From assembly GCA_900317505.1 (NCBI GenBank), contig ONHB01000010.1, positions 16,314-80,313 on the forward strand: a stretch of DNA of 64,000 bases. The letters run 5' to 3'. Below the pieces are notes generated by a model. That model did not search any database, was not told the origin of the DNA, and worked only from the letters and a program-made list of their open reading frames with translations. Source of the DNA: an uncultured Lachnospiraceae bacterium. GTDB lineage: Bacteria; Bacillota; Clostridia; Lachnospirales; Lachnospiraceae. Positions 54,011 to 63,252 of the stretch are shown piece by piece. Each line of letters begins with the position of its first letter. Position 1 is the stretch's first letter. A program made the position numbers and the translations under genes.

Positions 54011-55678
54011 ATGAAACAAAAATGGTGGCACAACAAAGTTGCGTATCAGATTTATCCCAAAAGCTTTTTGGACACCAATGCTGATGGGATCGGTGATTTA
54101 CGTGGTATTATTTCAAAACTGGATTATTTAAAAGCACTGGGAATCGACATCATATGGCTTTCCCCTATTTATCAGTCTCCCTTTGTAGACCAGGGATACG
54201 ATATATCCGATTATTATGCCATTGCCAAAGAATTTGGTACGATGGAAGAATTTGAAGAATTGTTAGCCGAGGCTAAAAAACGGCACATGTACATTATCAT
54301 GGATCTGGTTATCAACCACTGCTCCGACAAACACGAGTGGTTCCAGAAGGCTCTGGCCGATCCGTACGGTGAATATGCCGATTATTTTTATTTCCGCAAG
54401 GGTAAAAATGGCAACCCGCCGAGCAATTACCGTTCATACTTTGGTGGCAGCTGCTGGGAACCGGTTCCCGGTACGGATCTTTATTATCTGCATATGTTTG
54501 CCAAAGAGCAGCCCGATTTAAACTGGGAAAATCCAAAGCTCCGGGACGAGCTTTACCGTATGGTCAACTGGTGGCTTGACAAGGGGATTGCCGGTTTCCG
54601 TATCGACGCGATCATCAATATCAAAAAAGATCCCGATTTCCCCGATTTTGAACCGGACGGACCGGATGGACTGGCTAACTGCTGGAAAATGGTTGAGCAT
54701 GTTCACGGTGTCGGTGAACTGTTAGAGGATCTGAAAATTCATACCTTCCAGAAATACGATGCCTTTACCGTTGCGGAGGTTTTCAATATGAAGGATGATG
54801 AATTGAATGAATTTATCGGAGAGAACGGACATTTTTCCACCATGTTTGATTTCAGCGCCCATACACTGAGCATCGGTGGACACGGCTGGTATGATGCTCC
54901 GGAGATTTCCTTTAAGGAATGGAGAGAAAGCATCGTCAAATCCCAGCTTCAGGCACAAAACTATGGATTTGAGGCCAACATCATTGAAAACCATGATGAA
55001 CCTCGCGGTGCATCCCGCTATCTTCCGGAATACGCACAGACTCCCAAGGGCATCAAGATGCTTGGTACTACCAGCGTCCTGTTACGCGGCATCCCCTTTA
55101 TTTATCAGGGACAGGAAATCGGCATGCAGAACGCAGTCTTTGAAAGCATTGACGAATATGACGATATCAACACCAAGGACCAGTACCAGTTAGCACTGGC
55201 TGCCGGACTGACCGAGAAGGAAGCGCTCGCTGCCTGCTATCGCATGAGCCGCGACAACGCGCGTACGCCCATGCAGTGGAGCAACGACCCCAATGCCGGT
55301 TTTACCAAGGGAACACCGTGGCTCAAATTAAATGATAATTATCATAGCATCAATGTGAAAAGCCAGATTGACAATCCGGACTCGGTACTCAATTACTATA
55401 AGGCTCTGATTCACCTTCGCAAATCCGAGGCTTATCAGGAAACCTTTACATATGGAAAATTTGTACCTGCATATATGGACAGTGATACGGTAATGGCATA
55501 TTACCGCCAGACAGACAGTCAGAAAATATTAGTTGCTGCTAACTTTGGAGAGGATCCCGTCAGCCTGACACTGGAGGCTCCGGTAGCAGAAATTCTTTTA
55601 TCCAACCAGGGACGTACGGATCTTCCAAAGGGTGATCTGACATTGGAAAGCTGTGAAGTGATTGTTGTATTGGTGTAA
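54011..55678 (+). CDS. Alpha-glucosidase / oligo-1,6-glucosidase (GH13)
   Basis: 555 residues, the full length of GH13 subfamily 31 enzymes. Catalytic residues are Asp199 (GFRIDAI), Glu256 (TVAEVF) and Asp329 (ENHDEPR); the calcium-type loop DTNADGIGDLRGI is present. There is no signal peptide, so it is cytoplasmic and splits imported maltose- or isomaltose-type sugars. The residue after the nucleophile is Ala rather than the Val often found in strict 1,6-glucosidases, which hints at broader or alpha-1,4 action. AAGGAG before the ATG. No sugar transporter is adjacent. Confidence 0.94.
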   Translation: MKQKWWHNKVAYQIYPKSFLDTNADGIGDLRGIISKLDYLKALGIDIIWLSPIYQSPFVDQGYDISDYYAIAKEFGTMEEFEELLAEAKKRHMYIIMDLVINHCSDKHEWFQKALADPYGEYADYFYFRKGKNGNPPSNYRSYFGGSCWEPVPGTDLYYLHMFAKEQPDLNWENPKLRDELYRMVNWWLDKGIAGFRIDAIINIKKDPDFPDFEPDGPDGLANCWKMVEHVHGVGELLEDLKIHTFQKYDAFTVAEVFNMKDDELNEFIGENGHFSTMFDFSAHTLSIGGHGWYDAPEISFKEWRESIVKSQLQAQNYGFEANIIENHDEPRGASRYLPEYAQTPKGIKMLGTTSVLLRGIPFIYQGQEIGMQNAVFESIDEYDDINTKDQYQLALAAGLTEKEALAACYRMSRDNARTPMQWSNDPNAGFTKGTPWLKLNDNYHSINVKSQIDNPDSVLNYYKALIHLRKSEAYQETFTYGKFVPAYMDSDTVMAYYRQTDSQKILVAANFGEDPVSLTLEAPVAEILLSNQGRTDLPKGDLTLESCEVIVVLV

Positions 55679-55687
55679 CAAAACCTG

Positions 55688-55927
55688 TTATTCGTTCAGA
55701 TCGTGACGGTACAGATACAGGACGGATCCAAAGAAACCGATAAAGATTCCCGGATATCCGACAAAGCATAACAGCCAGGATATTCCGGGAAAATATATTT
55801 TACCCAGAACAAGCCAGATCAGTCCGCCAATCAGACAATATTCCACGATTGACAACAGGATAAACAATTTATTTTTATATTCATTTTTTAAACGCAGTGT
55901 TTTTACGGTATTCCAGATCTTTTTCAT
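55688..55927 (-). CDS. Small two-helix membrane protein
   Basis: 79 residues with GGGAGG before the ATG. A basic amphipathic start (KKIWNTVKTLRLKNEYKNK), two membrane helices (about 21-41 and 49-70) and a short polar tail. Unknown function. Its stop is 9 bases from that of the convergent glucosidase gene. The upstream 140 bases contain a CCGGCG/CGCCGG hairpin and a repeated GGACCAAT, possibly a regulator site. Confidence 0.72.
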   Translation of the reverse strand: MKKIWNTVKTLRLKNEYKNKLFILLSIVEYCLIGGLIWLVLGKIYFPGISWLLCFVGYPGIFIGFFGSVLYLYRHDLNE

Positions 55928-56065
55928 AATTCTTACCTCCCAAATGACAGGTTTATCATTGGTCCATGCCGGCGAATTGGTCCGCCGGAGGAGCTTTTAT
56001 ATGATAAGATAAGAATAAACCCCGATTGTAAAGTGCAATACCATGCTCGTGTAAAGAATATGTAA

Positions 56066-56118
56066 AAAATCTCCATGATACATATGATGACTGTGATCAT
56101 ATATATCATGGAGATTTT
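56066..56118. terminator. Long perfect hairpin, bidirectional terminator
   Basis: AAAATCTCCATGATA (56066-56080) pairs with TATCATGGAGATTTT (56104-56118), and the inner ATATGAT/ATCATAT continues the stem. It lies about 105 bases past the bile salt hydrolase gene, after an AT-rich stretch with repeated ATAAAAATAGGA. Confidence 0.82.
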
Positions 56119-56224
56119 GTATTGTATATAAATATCTTTGTTTCAGTTTTTATATTGCTATCCTATTTTTATTCCTATTTTTATTTCTATTATTATTGCT
56201 ATTTGGATTTCTATATCCGCTTTG

Positions 56225-57211
56225 TCATTGATCAGATCCATTCTGCATGTATATTTTTTCTTCCTGCAGCATCGGATAGCGGATCAGGCTGCGACCGTCC
56301 AGATCTTCCCTGTGCATATCCACGGCACTGATCTGATGACCGGTGTATGTCGTATAATAATAAATTCCTTTCATGGCATTCCAGCAGGATGTATAAATCG
56401 TGATCTCATATTTTCCTTCTGCCACCTCACAGCAGCCTCTCTGCTGGTCGACCGATCCCAAGATATGAAAAAACTGTCCGACACTGTCCGTCTCACTCTC
56501 ACCGGATACCGCATGCATTTTCACAAAAGCCACACGCACAAAGCGGGATGCGGATGACAGGTCTCCGGGAAGCCCCAGCGCACCCATTCCACGGCTGTAG
56601 GTCTGCAAAGAAAGCTTGTCGGAAAACAGATTTTCCGGCTGCTTTGACGATAAATGCATATAGTTATTGAGGTTAAACAACTGCTTGTCAAAGGGCGGAT
56701 TGTTGGTAAGGACGCCCACCGGGTTATCATAAACCTTCAGTCCTTCCTCCACGGCTTCAACCGTAATGGCTCCACTTTGATCTGCAATGATCCAGTGAAG
56801 CTGTGCCGCAGGTAGCTGTTCGCTAAACGGCGTGCCTGTTAAAGTGGTTTCTTTTAAAAGCTTTTTAGCTTCTTCCAGATTTTGGCACTGGCTGAGCATC
56901 CACGGAATAAATTCATACTGCGCCACATTGCATCCATCATCACAAGGCTTTGCATAAACGGCATTGCCCACAAAATTAAGCCCTGCCATTCCCAGTCCTT
57001 TTTCATTGACCGCATCATAATAAAGCGAATAATCCCCTGCAACATGCGCCATTCCGATCATTGCATAATGCGTTTCTCTTTTTCCCTGATAGCGGAATGT
57101 CAATGGATAGTTCCTGGGCATGATCGTAATTTCTTCTCCATATGAAAATTCATAATCGAGGGTACGACCCATATAAAAATCTTTTGACTGATAAGTTGCT
57201 GCTGTACACAT
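56225..57211 (-). CDS. bsh: Bile salt hydrolase (choloylglycine hydrolase)
   Basis: 328 residues. An N-terminal nucleophile hydrolase: after methionine removal Cys2 is the nucleophile. Arg16, Asp19, Asn79 (GLNF), Asn170 (LTNNPPFD) and Arg223 (SSASRFVRVAF) match the active-site set of known bile salt hydrolases, and MAGLNFVGNA and the LNNYMHLS stretch favour these over penicillin acylases. The loop TYSRGMGALG (204-213) carries Ser-Arg-Gly, a form reported in lactobacilli to prefer glycine conjugates. The enzyme removes glycine or taurine from bile acids in the cytoplasm. AGGAGAGG before the ATG; single gene. Confidence 0.92.
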   Translation of the reverse strand: MCTAATYQSKDFYMGRTLDYEFSYGEEITIMPRNYPLTFRYQGKRETHYAMIGMAHVAGDYSLYYDAVNEKGLGMAGLNFVGNAVYAKPCDDGCNVAQYEFIPWMLSQCQNLEEAKKLLKETTLTGTPFSEQLPAAQLHWIIADQSGAITVEAVEEGLKVYDNPVGVLTNNPPFDKQLFNLNNYMHLSSKQPENLFSDKLSLQTYSRGMGALGLPGDLSSASRFVRVAFVKMHAVSGESETDSVGQFFHILGSVDQQRGCCEVAEGKYEITIYTSCWNAMKGIYYYTTYTGHQISAVDMHREDLDGRSLIRYPMLQEEKIYMQNGSDQ

Positions 57212-57255
57212 ATTGAAACCTCTCCTGTTATATCTTTTACAATTCTACGGATATT

Positions 57256-58419
57256 TTACACCATCGGAATATGATCTACAACCGCTTCAAAGCCCTTTCC
57301 TTCCTGACTTTGAAAATGCAAGCCATACCTGTATTTTTTAGCGATCTGCTTTACGACCCGCAGTCCCAGTCCATGCTCCGGCAGATACCGGTATGACAGT
57401 CTGCGGTTTAATTCACGCAATGTATCCTCATTGCAGCCCTTTCCATTATCTTTCACAATAACGGCGATTTTATTTGCCGACTGTTTTTGCATGCAGACCG
57501 TAATGCAGCAGCCATCTTCGTTGTGACCGATGGCATTGGAGATCAGATTTTCAAACATTCTGCTGACGAGCCCTTTATCCGCATATGTCATACTGTTTTC
57601 CAACTCCGGATCAATTTCCATATTCCACTCGTAAATATCTCCGCCCGCATTGATAAAATCACAGATCATTTCCCGGACAAGCTCTGCCATTTTGATCTTA
57701 TCCTTCTGCCATTTTCCGGTGCCCATTTCCAGCTTGTTTTCCGTGTTGAGATTGTTTACCAGTTCCCGGATGCGCAGACACTGCTTTTCCGTGACACTTC
57801 CTTTTTCCGCATTTCCAAGCACAATACTTAAAGGCGTCCGGATATCATGCGACACCCCGGCAATCCATTCTGACCGCTTTTTTTCCCGCACGTTCATCCA
57901 TTTTTTTGTTATCCAGACCGGAAAAACAATAAAAATAAGAAGGTCGAAAATAATCAGATACGGAAATAACGTCACGAGCATTTTCATCGTAGGAAGCCCT
58001 AATTCCATCGGATATTTCCAGATTGAATTTTGAGGAAGCCCGATAACCAGAATACCGTCGTCCCTTCCCCAGGTATACACCGGATAGTCGTTTAGATACC
58101 ATTTTGAAAAAGCCACAATATCCGAAAGCGTGTATTGCTCTGGAACGTCCTTCGGCTTGTCAAACTGCCAGACAAGTTTTCCATCTTCATTGATGAGCAT
58201 CGCAAATGCCTGCATACTTTCCAGTTCCGTCGCTACGTCCTTGCCGATCACATATTTTTTATCGTCCCATGTAACGGCATCCGAGATTCTTCCTATTTCT
58301 ATCTGATAGGAATCATTATGTGTAATTTTTGCAATTCCGACCAACATTCCAACATTTACCAGAAACAGGGAAACTGCCACCAGAATCATGGATAAAAAAT
58401 ACATTGACAAACGTTTCAT
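57256..58419 (-). CDS. Sensor histidine kinase of a transporter-linked two-component system
   Basis: 387 residues. Membrane helices at about 7-30 and 146-170, an extracellular sensor of about 110 residues, H-box AGVSHDIRTPLSI (His near 197), N-box LISNAIGHNED and G-box PEHGLGLRVVK. There is no HAMP domain. It follows the response regulator by 12 bases. The pair is divergent from an ABC transporter of the immunity type, probably its target. Confidence 0.93.
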   Translation of the reverse strand: MKRLSMYFLSMILVAVSLFLVNVGMLVGIAKITHNDSYQIEIGRISDAVTWDDKKYVIGKDVATELESMQAFAMLINEDGKLVWQFDKPKDVPEQYTLSDIVAFSKWYLNDYPVYTWGRDDGILVIGLPQNSIWKYPMELGLPTMKMLVTLFPYLIIFDLLIFIVFPVWITKKWMNVREKKRSEWIAGVSHDIRTPLSIVLGNAEKGSVTEKQCLRIRELVNNLNTENKLEMGTGKWQKDKIKMAELVREMICDFINAGGDIYEWNMEIDPELENSMTYADKGLVSRMFENLISNAIGHNEDGCCITVCMQKQSANKIAVIVKDNGKGCNEDTLRELNRRLSYRYLPEHGLGLRVVKQIAKKYRYGLHFQSQEGKGFEAVVDHIPMV

Positions 58420-58431
58420 TATGTTGCTCCT

Positions 58432-59136
58432 TTATGATTCATCTTTCCCATTGAGCCGGTATCCGAGTCCTCTCAGGGTCTGGATATATTTTGGCTTCGA
58501 CGGATTTTCTTCTACTTTTTCACGCAGTCTCCGGATATGGACGACCAGCGAATTTTCCAGTCCATAGCTTCCGTCCGGCCATAAAGCATCCATCAGGGCA
58601 TTCATTGATACAATCTTTCCTCTGTTATCATAGAGCTTTGAAAATAAAATATATTCCTTGGCGGTAAGCTCATACCTTTTGTCTTTGTTGTACACCGTCC
58701 CAGATAACAGATCAATGCTGGCATTTCCTAATATGATCTTTTTATTTTCCGTCAGATGATAGGTCCGTCGCAAAACTGCCTTTATACGCAGATACAACTC
58801 CTCCAGCGTATATGGCTTGGTCAGATAATCGTCAGCACCAAGTCCCAACCCTTTCAACCGGCTTGCTTCCTCATCCCTGGCTGACAGAAAAATGATCGGC
58901 ACAGCACCCCCCTGCTTCATCCAGTATTCATAGAGCAAAAAGCCATCCATTCCCGGCATCATAATGTCCAGCACAACTAGCTGAAACTCTGTTTTTTCCA
59001 TCAGCTCACGGGCATGTACAGCATCCGGCGCAGTTTCTATATGCTGAAAGCCTTTTTCACGGAGCATTTTCTGATTCATATCTAAGATTGGCTGCTCATC
59101 ATCCACCAGCAGAATGTGGCATTCCTCCAAAATCAT
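58432..59136 (-). CDS. OmpR-family response regulator
   Basis: 234 residues. Receiver with DDE near 12-14, phosphoacceptor Asp in LVVLDIMMPGM, Ser in IIFLSARDEE (Thr is more usual) and Lys in YLTKPY; winged helix with ENSLVVHIRRLREKVEE. AGGAGG before the ATG. First gene of the minus-strand two-component operon; the 62-bp repeat array begins 59 bases upstream of its start. Confidence 0.95.
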   Translation of the reverse strand: MILEECHILLVDDEQPILDMNQKMLREKGFQHIETAPDAVHARELMEKTEFQLVVLDIMMPGMDGFLLYEYWMKQGGAVPIIFLSARDEEASRLKGLGLGADDYLTKPYTLEELYLRIKAVLRRTYHLTENKKIILGNASIDLLSGTVYNKDKRYELTAKEYILFSKLYDNRGKIVSMNALMDALWPDGSYGLENSLVVHIRRLREKVEENPSKPKYIQTLRGLGYRLNGKDES

Positions 59137-59194
59137 AAGCGGATCCTCCTGACTTTTTATCTTTTCTTTTATAGTTTGTTACTTTGATTCTTCA

Positions 59195-59418
59195 TTTACT
59201 GCCTGCAGGGCTTTTTTATTGTTTATACAGTAATTTCCCAGCCCTGCCTTTTCCTCTTTACTGCTCACACGACGTTTTTATCTCTCATACAGTAATTTTT
59301 CATTCTCTTGCTTCTTTTTTACTGCTTGCGCAAAAAATATATTATTTACACAGTAAGTTTCAGTTTCTATGCTGTTTCATTTACTATCTACACATCTTTT
59401 TCATTGTTTGCACAGTAT
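59195..59418. repeat. Four-copy 62-bp tandem array with inverted ends
   Basis: Four 39-base units start with TTTACTG (fourth: TTTACTA) at 59195, 59257, 59318 and 59380 and end with CAGTAA (fourth: CAGTAT) at 59233, 59295, 59356 and 59418. The start-to-start distance is 62, 61 and 62 bases, six helical turns. Unit middles are T-rich and diverged; the 22-23-base spacers resemble each other loosely. TTACTG and CAGTAA are inverted repeats, so each unit could fold or bind a dimer. It fills the 436-base gap between the two-component genes and the ABC transporter. Confidence 0.85.
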
Positions 59419-59500
59419 TTTTTTCCACCAAACACTACATTCATATTATATAATTCCGCATCTCTAATTGCATCATTTCCACCACTTCTTAATCTAAATG

Positions 59501-59533
59501 TAAGGTTAGCATCATATAACCTTAAGGTTTTCC
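59501..59533 (+). promoter_or_regulatory. Candidate response-regulator site before the ABC transporter
   Basis: TAAGGTT occurs at 59501 and 59523, 22 bases (two turns) apart, and AACCTTAAGGTT (59518-59529) is a perfect palindrome. Spaced direct repeats just before an ABC operon next to a two-component system suggest an OmpR-type activator site. A -10 box is not clear. Confidence 0.5.
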
Positions 59534-59572
59534 TGCTAAGCTGACAACAGAAATGCAAAAGGAGGTTTCATC

Positions 59573-60301
59573 ATGAACCAATACATCATCGAAACAAAAA
59601 ATTTAAGTAAAAAAAGCGGCTCAGCCTACCGTGTCAGGAACTTGAATATGCAGGTACCAAAAGGAATCGTCTATGGATTTTTAGGTCCTAACGGTGCTGG
59701 AAAAACCACAACATTGAAATTGATTCTGGGGCTGATCCGGCAGACCGATGGAGAGATATCAATTCTCGGTCAAAAGGTATCTGCATCCACCCGCCTTCGT
59801 CTCAACCGCTCGATTGGCAGTCTGATTGAAAATCCGGGCGGCTACGGTCATCTGACCGGACTTGAAAACATGCAGATCATCCAGAAATTAAAAGGTGTGC
59901 CGAAAGATGCTATTACATCTGCCTTAAAGACCGTCCGTCTATATGAACAGAAGGACAAAAAGCTGAAAAACTATTCTCTCGGAATGCGTCAGAGACTGGG
60001 CATTGCCATGGCGCTTCTCGGTGACCCAGATATCCTGATCCTGGATGAGCCCACCAATGGTCTGGATCCGTCCGGCATTCAGGAAATCCGTACTTTAATC
60101 CGCACCCTGAGCGAGGAGCGCGGAATCACGATCATTGTTTCCAGCCACCTTCTTTCGGAAGTAGAACAAATGGCTGATTATGTCGGCATCATTCATCACG
60201 GTCACATGCTTTATCAGGGTAGGTTGGACGCGCTGGAAAAAGAAAGTCAGACACTGGAGGATGCTTTCTTACAGCTGACGGAAGGAGGTAACTCTTTATG
60301 A
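59573..60301 (+). CDS. ABC transporter ATPase, peptide-antibiotic immunity type
   Basis: 242 residues. Walker A GPNGAGKTTT, signature YSLGMRQRLGIAMAL, Walker B ILILDEPTNGLDP and the SSHLLSEVEQMADYVGII H-loop region. The SIGSLIENPGGYGHLTGLEN segment is typical of lantibiotic/bacitracin protection ATPases (LanF/BcrA type). AAAGGAGG before the ATG; it overlaps the permease by 4 bases. Confidence 0.93.
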   Translation: MNQYIIETKNLSKKSGSAYRVRNLNMQVPKGIVYGFLGPNGAGKTTTLKLILGLIRQTDGEISILGQKVSASTRLRLNRSIGSLIENPGGYGHLTGLENMQIIQKLKGVPKDAITSALKTVRLYEQKDKKLKNYSLGMRQRLGIAMALLGDPDILILDEPTNGLDPSGIQEIRTLIRTLSEERGITIIVSSHLLSEVEQMADYVGIIHHGHMLYQGRLDALEKESQTLEDAFLQLTEGGNSL

Positions 60302-61827
60302 TCTCTGTTTCTCCGATTAAAAGCATGCAACTGGAATTTGAAAAAGCGAAAAGAAAACCAACACTTTTGATGGTACTTTTCATTATCCTCATCAATCTCT
60401 GCTATCTGTTTATCGGTATTAAGAAAAATGATATGGCTAATTTTCCCTATGCCTGGGAAGCGATCCTTTTTTATTTTCCGTTGCTCAACACGATCTTTTT
60501 ATCCGTATTTATGGCAGTCCTCGCAAGCCGGACAATGGATCTGGAACACAAAGCAGGCTCATGGAATTTGCTGCAGACACTCCAGTTGCCTTCCTCTCTT
60601 TACTTAGGAAAAGTACTTTACGGCTTTGTCTGGCTGGTCATTTTCTGTGTACTGGAAATGGGAATTACCATCGCTTTTGCAAAGTACATGCGTTTTCCCG
60701 GATTTCCTCCGCTTAAGGCTTTGCAGCTTACCTTTGTCGGAGAAATCATCGGCGGCATGGTCATATACCAGCTGCAGCTTCTACTGTCCATGCTCTTTAC
60801 CATGCAGTTTGTAGCACTCTCCATCAGTCTCTGCGGCACTCTTGCAGGCATATTCATGATGTATATCAGTGACAGACTCCTGTTTCCATGGTCGGTGATC
60901 AGTGCTCTCCGCGCATTGAATATGGAATACCATTCCGGAGATAAGTATTCTTCCTACAGCTGGTATTTTCCGCCTCAAAGAGACTGGCTGCTCGCATTTT
61001 TTTACCTGGGGCTAACTCTCCTTTTAGGCTTTATCCTGTATACACATATGGAAGAAAACCATTTGCGAACACGTGCCGGTAAAACCATCCGTACACACAA
61101 GATCCATACCGCACTGCCGTCAGAAATGATCAAGCTGAAACATTCCCCTGTCTGGGTTGCATTTATACTGATGCCTGTTATTTCTGCGATCATCGGCATC
61201 ATCAACTTTCTTGCCAATCAGGGAATTTTAAGCTTTACCTGGGAAGCATTATGGACACAGCAGTCACTCTTTTTAGGTCTCTTTTTTCTGTCTCCGCTGA
61301 CCGGCGTTTTGTGCAGCCTTTTGTGGCGTATGGAGCATCACGGCACCAACTGGAATATCATCCTGACCATAGAATCTCCGGGCAGACTGATCCGTGACAA
61401 ACTGTGTATCTCATCCAGCATGTCCATTTTGTGCATCCTATGGATTGGCATACTGTACATCATAAGTGGTAAAGCCATCGGACTGACCGGAACAATACCG
61501 TTAGAATTTTTTGAATGTATGCTGTGTGGCGCTTTTGCCTGTATTTCCCTTTCAGCCGTTCAAAGTTACCTATCGCTAACTATACGTTCTTTTACCATTC
61601 CAATAGGAATTGCCCTTATCGGCGGATTTCTGGGAATGATGTTTCTTTCCAAAGGCTGGGGATTTTTCCTTCCCTATGCCATGGTCCAGATGGGACTTAA
61701 AAGCACAAGCCTCACCAACGAGCTGAATGTACCAACCTTTATCATAGCCTGCGCCATTTATGTAGCCATTTTTTACTTTTTATCCGTATGGCATATCAGA
61801 CGTACCGATGTAAAAACGATGGAATAA
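60298..61827 (+). CDS. ABC-2 type permease, fused double unit
   Basis: 509 residues with two sets of about six membrane helices: 18-245 and 285-500. Both halves start alike (SPIKSMQLEFEKAKRKPTLL and LPSEMIKLKHSPVWVAFIL), so two LanE/LanG- or BcrB-like permeases seem joined in one chain. This fits transporters that pump out lantibiotics or bacitracin. Starts ATGA over the ATPase stop. Confidence 0.88.
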   Translation: MISVSPIKSMQLEFEKAKRKPTLLMVLFIILINLCYLFIGIKKNDMANFPYAWEAILFYFPLLNTIFLSVFMAVLASRTMDLEHKAGSWNLLQTLQLPSSLYLGKVLYGFVWLVIFCVLEMGITIAFAKYMRFPGFPPLKALQLTFVGEIIGGMVIYQLQLLLSMLFTMQFVALSISLCGTLAGIFMMYISDRLLFPWSVISALRALNMEYHSGDKYSSYSWYFPPQRDWLLAFFYLGLTLLLGFILYTHMEENHLRTRAGKTIRTHKIHTALPSEMIKLKHSPVWVAFILMPVISAIIGIINFLANQGILSFTWEALWTQQSLFLGLFFLSPLTGVLCSLLWRMEHHGTNWNIILTIESPGRLIRDKLCISSSMSILCILWIGILYIISGKAIGLTGTIPLEFFECMLCGAFACISLSAVQSYLSLTIRSFTIPIGIALIGGFLGMMFLSKGWGFFLPYAMVQMGLKSTSLTNELNVPTFIIACAIYVAIFYFLSVWHIRRTDVKTME

Positions 61828-61837
61828 TATAATAGAC

Positions 61838-61877
61838 AAAGTCCGGATCATGAATTTACCTCATGAATCCGGACTTT
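61838..61877. terminator. Bidirectional terminator between the permease and SEDS genes
   Basis: AAAGTCCGGAT-CATGA pairs with TCATG-ATCCGGACTTT, followed by T residues on the plus strand and A/T on the other. Convergent genes end on both sides. Confidence 0.88.
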
Positions 61878-61882
61878 TTATA

Positions 61883-63241
61883 TCAATCCACACTTTTTTT
61901 CATGCGAACCTTCTCCCCGACGTCACTCGGATAAATATCCTTATACCGGTAAACGCTCATGACTATCCCCGCCAAAGCATAACACAACAGAATATTGCTC
62001 GTACCCAGAGAAAAGAAGGGTAAAAAAGATGCCGCCGGTGGAAACGCTCCGACTGAGCAGAGAATGTTGATTACAATATTCAATAAGAATATCATGCCAC
62101 AGCCAAAGCCCATCATCATACCAAGTTCGTTTTTCTGTTTCAGTGAAAGATGGAATATCATCGTCACGAGCAGGGCTAAGCCAGCAATCACAAGGATGGC
62201 GCAGATACTTCCATAACTATTTAAAATATAAGCAAAGATGTAGTCACTATTGAAATTGGGCAGTTGTCCGATAACATCCTTTCCGCTGTTTCCAAACCAT
62301 GGAATGTCCTGACACATCTGTCGCATTACCGCAGTCAGATAAAAGCTGTCCCCATTTGCTGAAAAGAATGCACGCAGTCTCTCTTCCTGATAAGATGCCA
62401 TCATATGGAAAAAGTACATGATGCCCAGCATCACGACCGGCAAAAGTAAAAATGCTGTCCACAGGCCTGCAATCGTTTTTTTAACCGGAATTTCAAAAAA
62501 TCCACGATACACCGCAACCGTAAGCAATACCAGCATGCTGACCATCATAATCCCTGCGGCCACAATGCTCGGCTGACGGAAGGTAATCCATACCGGCACC
62601 AGCATCCATGCCACTGCCTTAAAAAATGCTGCCCATCTGCCGCCTCTGTACTTGTACAATATGGCGCCGTAGATCGGCACATAAAGCATCATCAATGCAA
62701 TCACAGAAAGATGGATACTTCCGATCGAAATGGTCCGGTACTGACCGTTTACAATACCTCCCGTAAAATCAGCCCAGATCTTCAGACCGGCGATCATGAT
62801 ACAAAGACCGATGATCTTAGAATATTTTGCAATGACCGTATAGTCCACAAAATATATGGCAAACATCAGCACAAGACCGGCAATAACCGCGCCGGTATAT
62901 CCGATAACCGATGCCCGGTAGCTGCCAAATTCCTGCGATGCTGTATCGATCTTTGAAAAAATCGAATACTGGATTGCAAGCCCCAGCAGACTGAAAATTC
63001 CTATGATCACCAGTAGCTTTACCGATATCTGCGGCTTATGTATCCTGTCCATGGAAACTCCGACCGCAACCGGGTCTCCCATATCAAGAACAGCATTTTT
63101 CTCGGCCTCCTCCCTTGACATTCCAAGCTCCTCATTGTCTGCAATCTGATCTTCCATGTGGCCTCTGATCTCATCCGCAACATAGGGGCGTGCTTTTTTG
63201 CATCTGATCTGGGATATCAGCTTTTCAATATATTCTTCCAT
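61883..63241 (-). CDS. HAAS-like domain fused to a SEDS (FtsW/RodA/SpoVE) membrane protein
   Basis: 452 residues from the ATG at 63241, seven bases after GGAGG (an ATG two codons earlier touches the ribosome site). Residues 1-65 are a helical HAAS/permease-prefix-like domain (EEYIEKLISQIRCKKARPYV, EELGMSREEAEKNAVLDMG), followed by about ten membrane helices and the SEDS-like ends GQYRTISIGSIHL and SLGTSNILLCYALAGIVMSV. SEDS proteins are glycosyltransferases building peptidoglycan. HAAS domains are usually found with PadR regulators, and one is directly upstream, so this is probably a PadR-controlled membrane factor. Confidence 0.85.
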   Translation of the reverse strand: MEEYIEKLISQIRCKKARPYVADEIRGHMEDQIADNEELGMSREEAEKNAVLDMGDPVAVGVSMDRIHKPQISVKLLVIIGIFSLLGLAIQYSIFSKIDTASQEFGSYRASVIGYTGAVIAGLVLMFAIYFVDYTVIAKYSKIIGLCIMIAGLKIWADFTGGIVNGQYRTISIGSIHLSVIALMMLYVPIYGAILYKYRGGRWAAFFKAVAWMLVPVWITFRQPSIVAAGIMMVSMLVLLTVAVYRGFFEIPVKKTIAGLWTAFLLLPVVMLGIMYFFHMMASYQEERLRAFFSANGDSFYLTAVMRQMCQDIPWFGNSGKDVIGQLPNFNSDYIFAYILNSYGSICAILVIAGLALLVTMIFHLSLKQKNELGMMMGFGCGMIFLLNIVINILCSVGAFPPAASFLPFFSLGTSNILLCYALAGIVMSVYRYKDIYPSDVGEKVRMKKSVD

Positions 63242-63252
63242 ATCCATACCTC

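Noticed and set aside
55968..56010. Three-codon leader frame after a CCGGCG/CGCCGG hairpin with GGAGG on the plus strand
   Set aside because: The frame stops after three codons and nothing downstream on that strand would be regulated.
56122..56331. Plus-strand frame rich in Phe/Tyr after the bile salt hydrolase
   Set aside because: AT-rich low-complexity DNA overlapping the 3' end of bsh, no ribosome site.
59195..59418. CRISPR array
   Set aside because: The units are diverged in the middle, the spacers resemble each other and no cas genes are in the window.
59184..59453. 89-codon plus-strand frame over the 62-bp array
   Set aside because: It is a by-product of the T-rich repeats; repeat length (62, 61, 62) is not a multiple of three, and there is no ribosome site.
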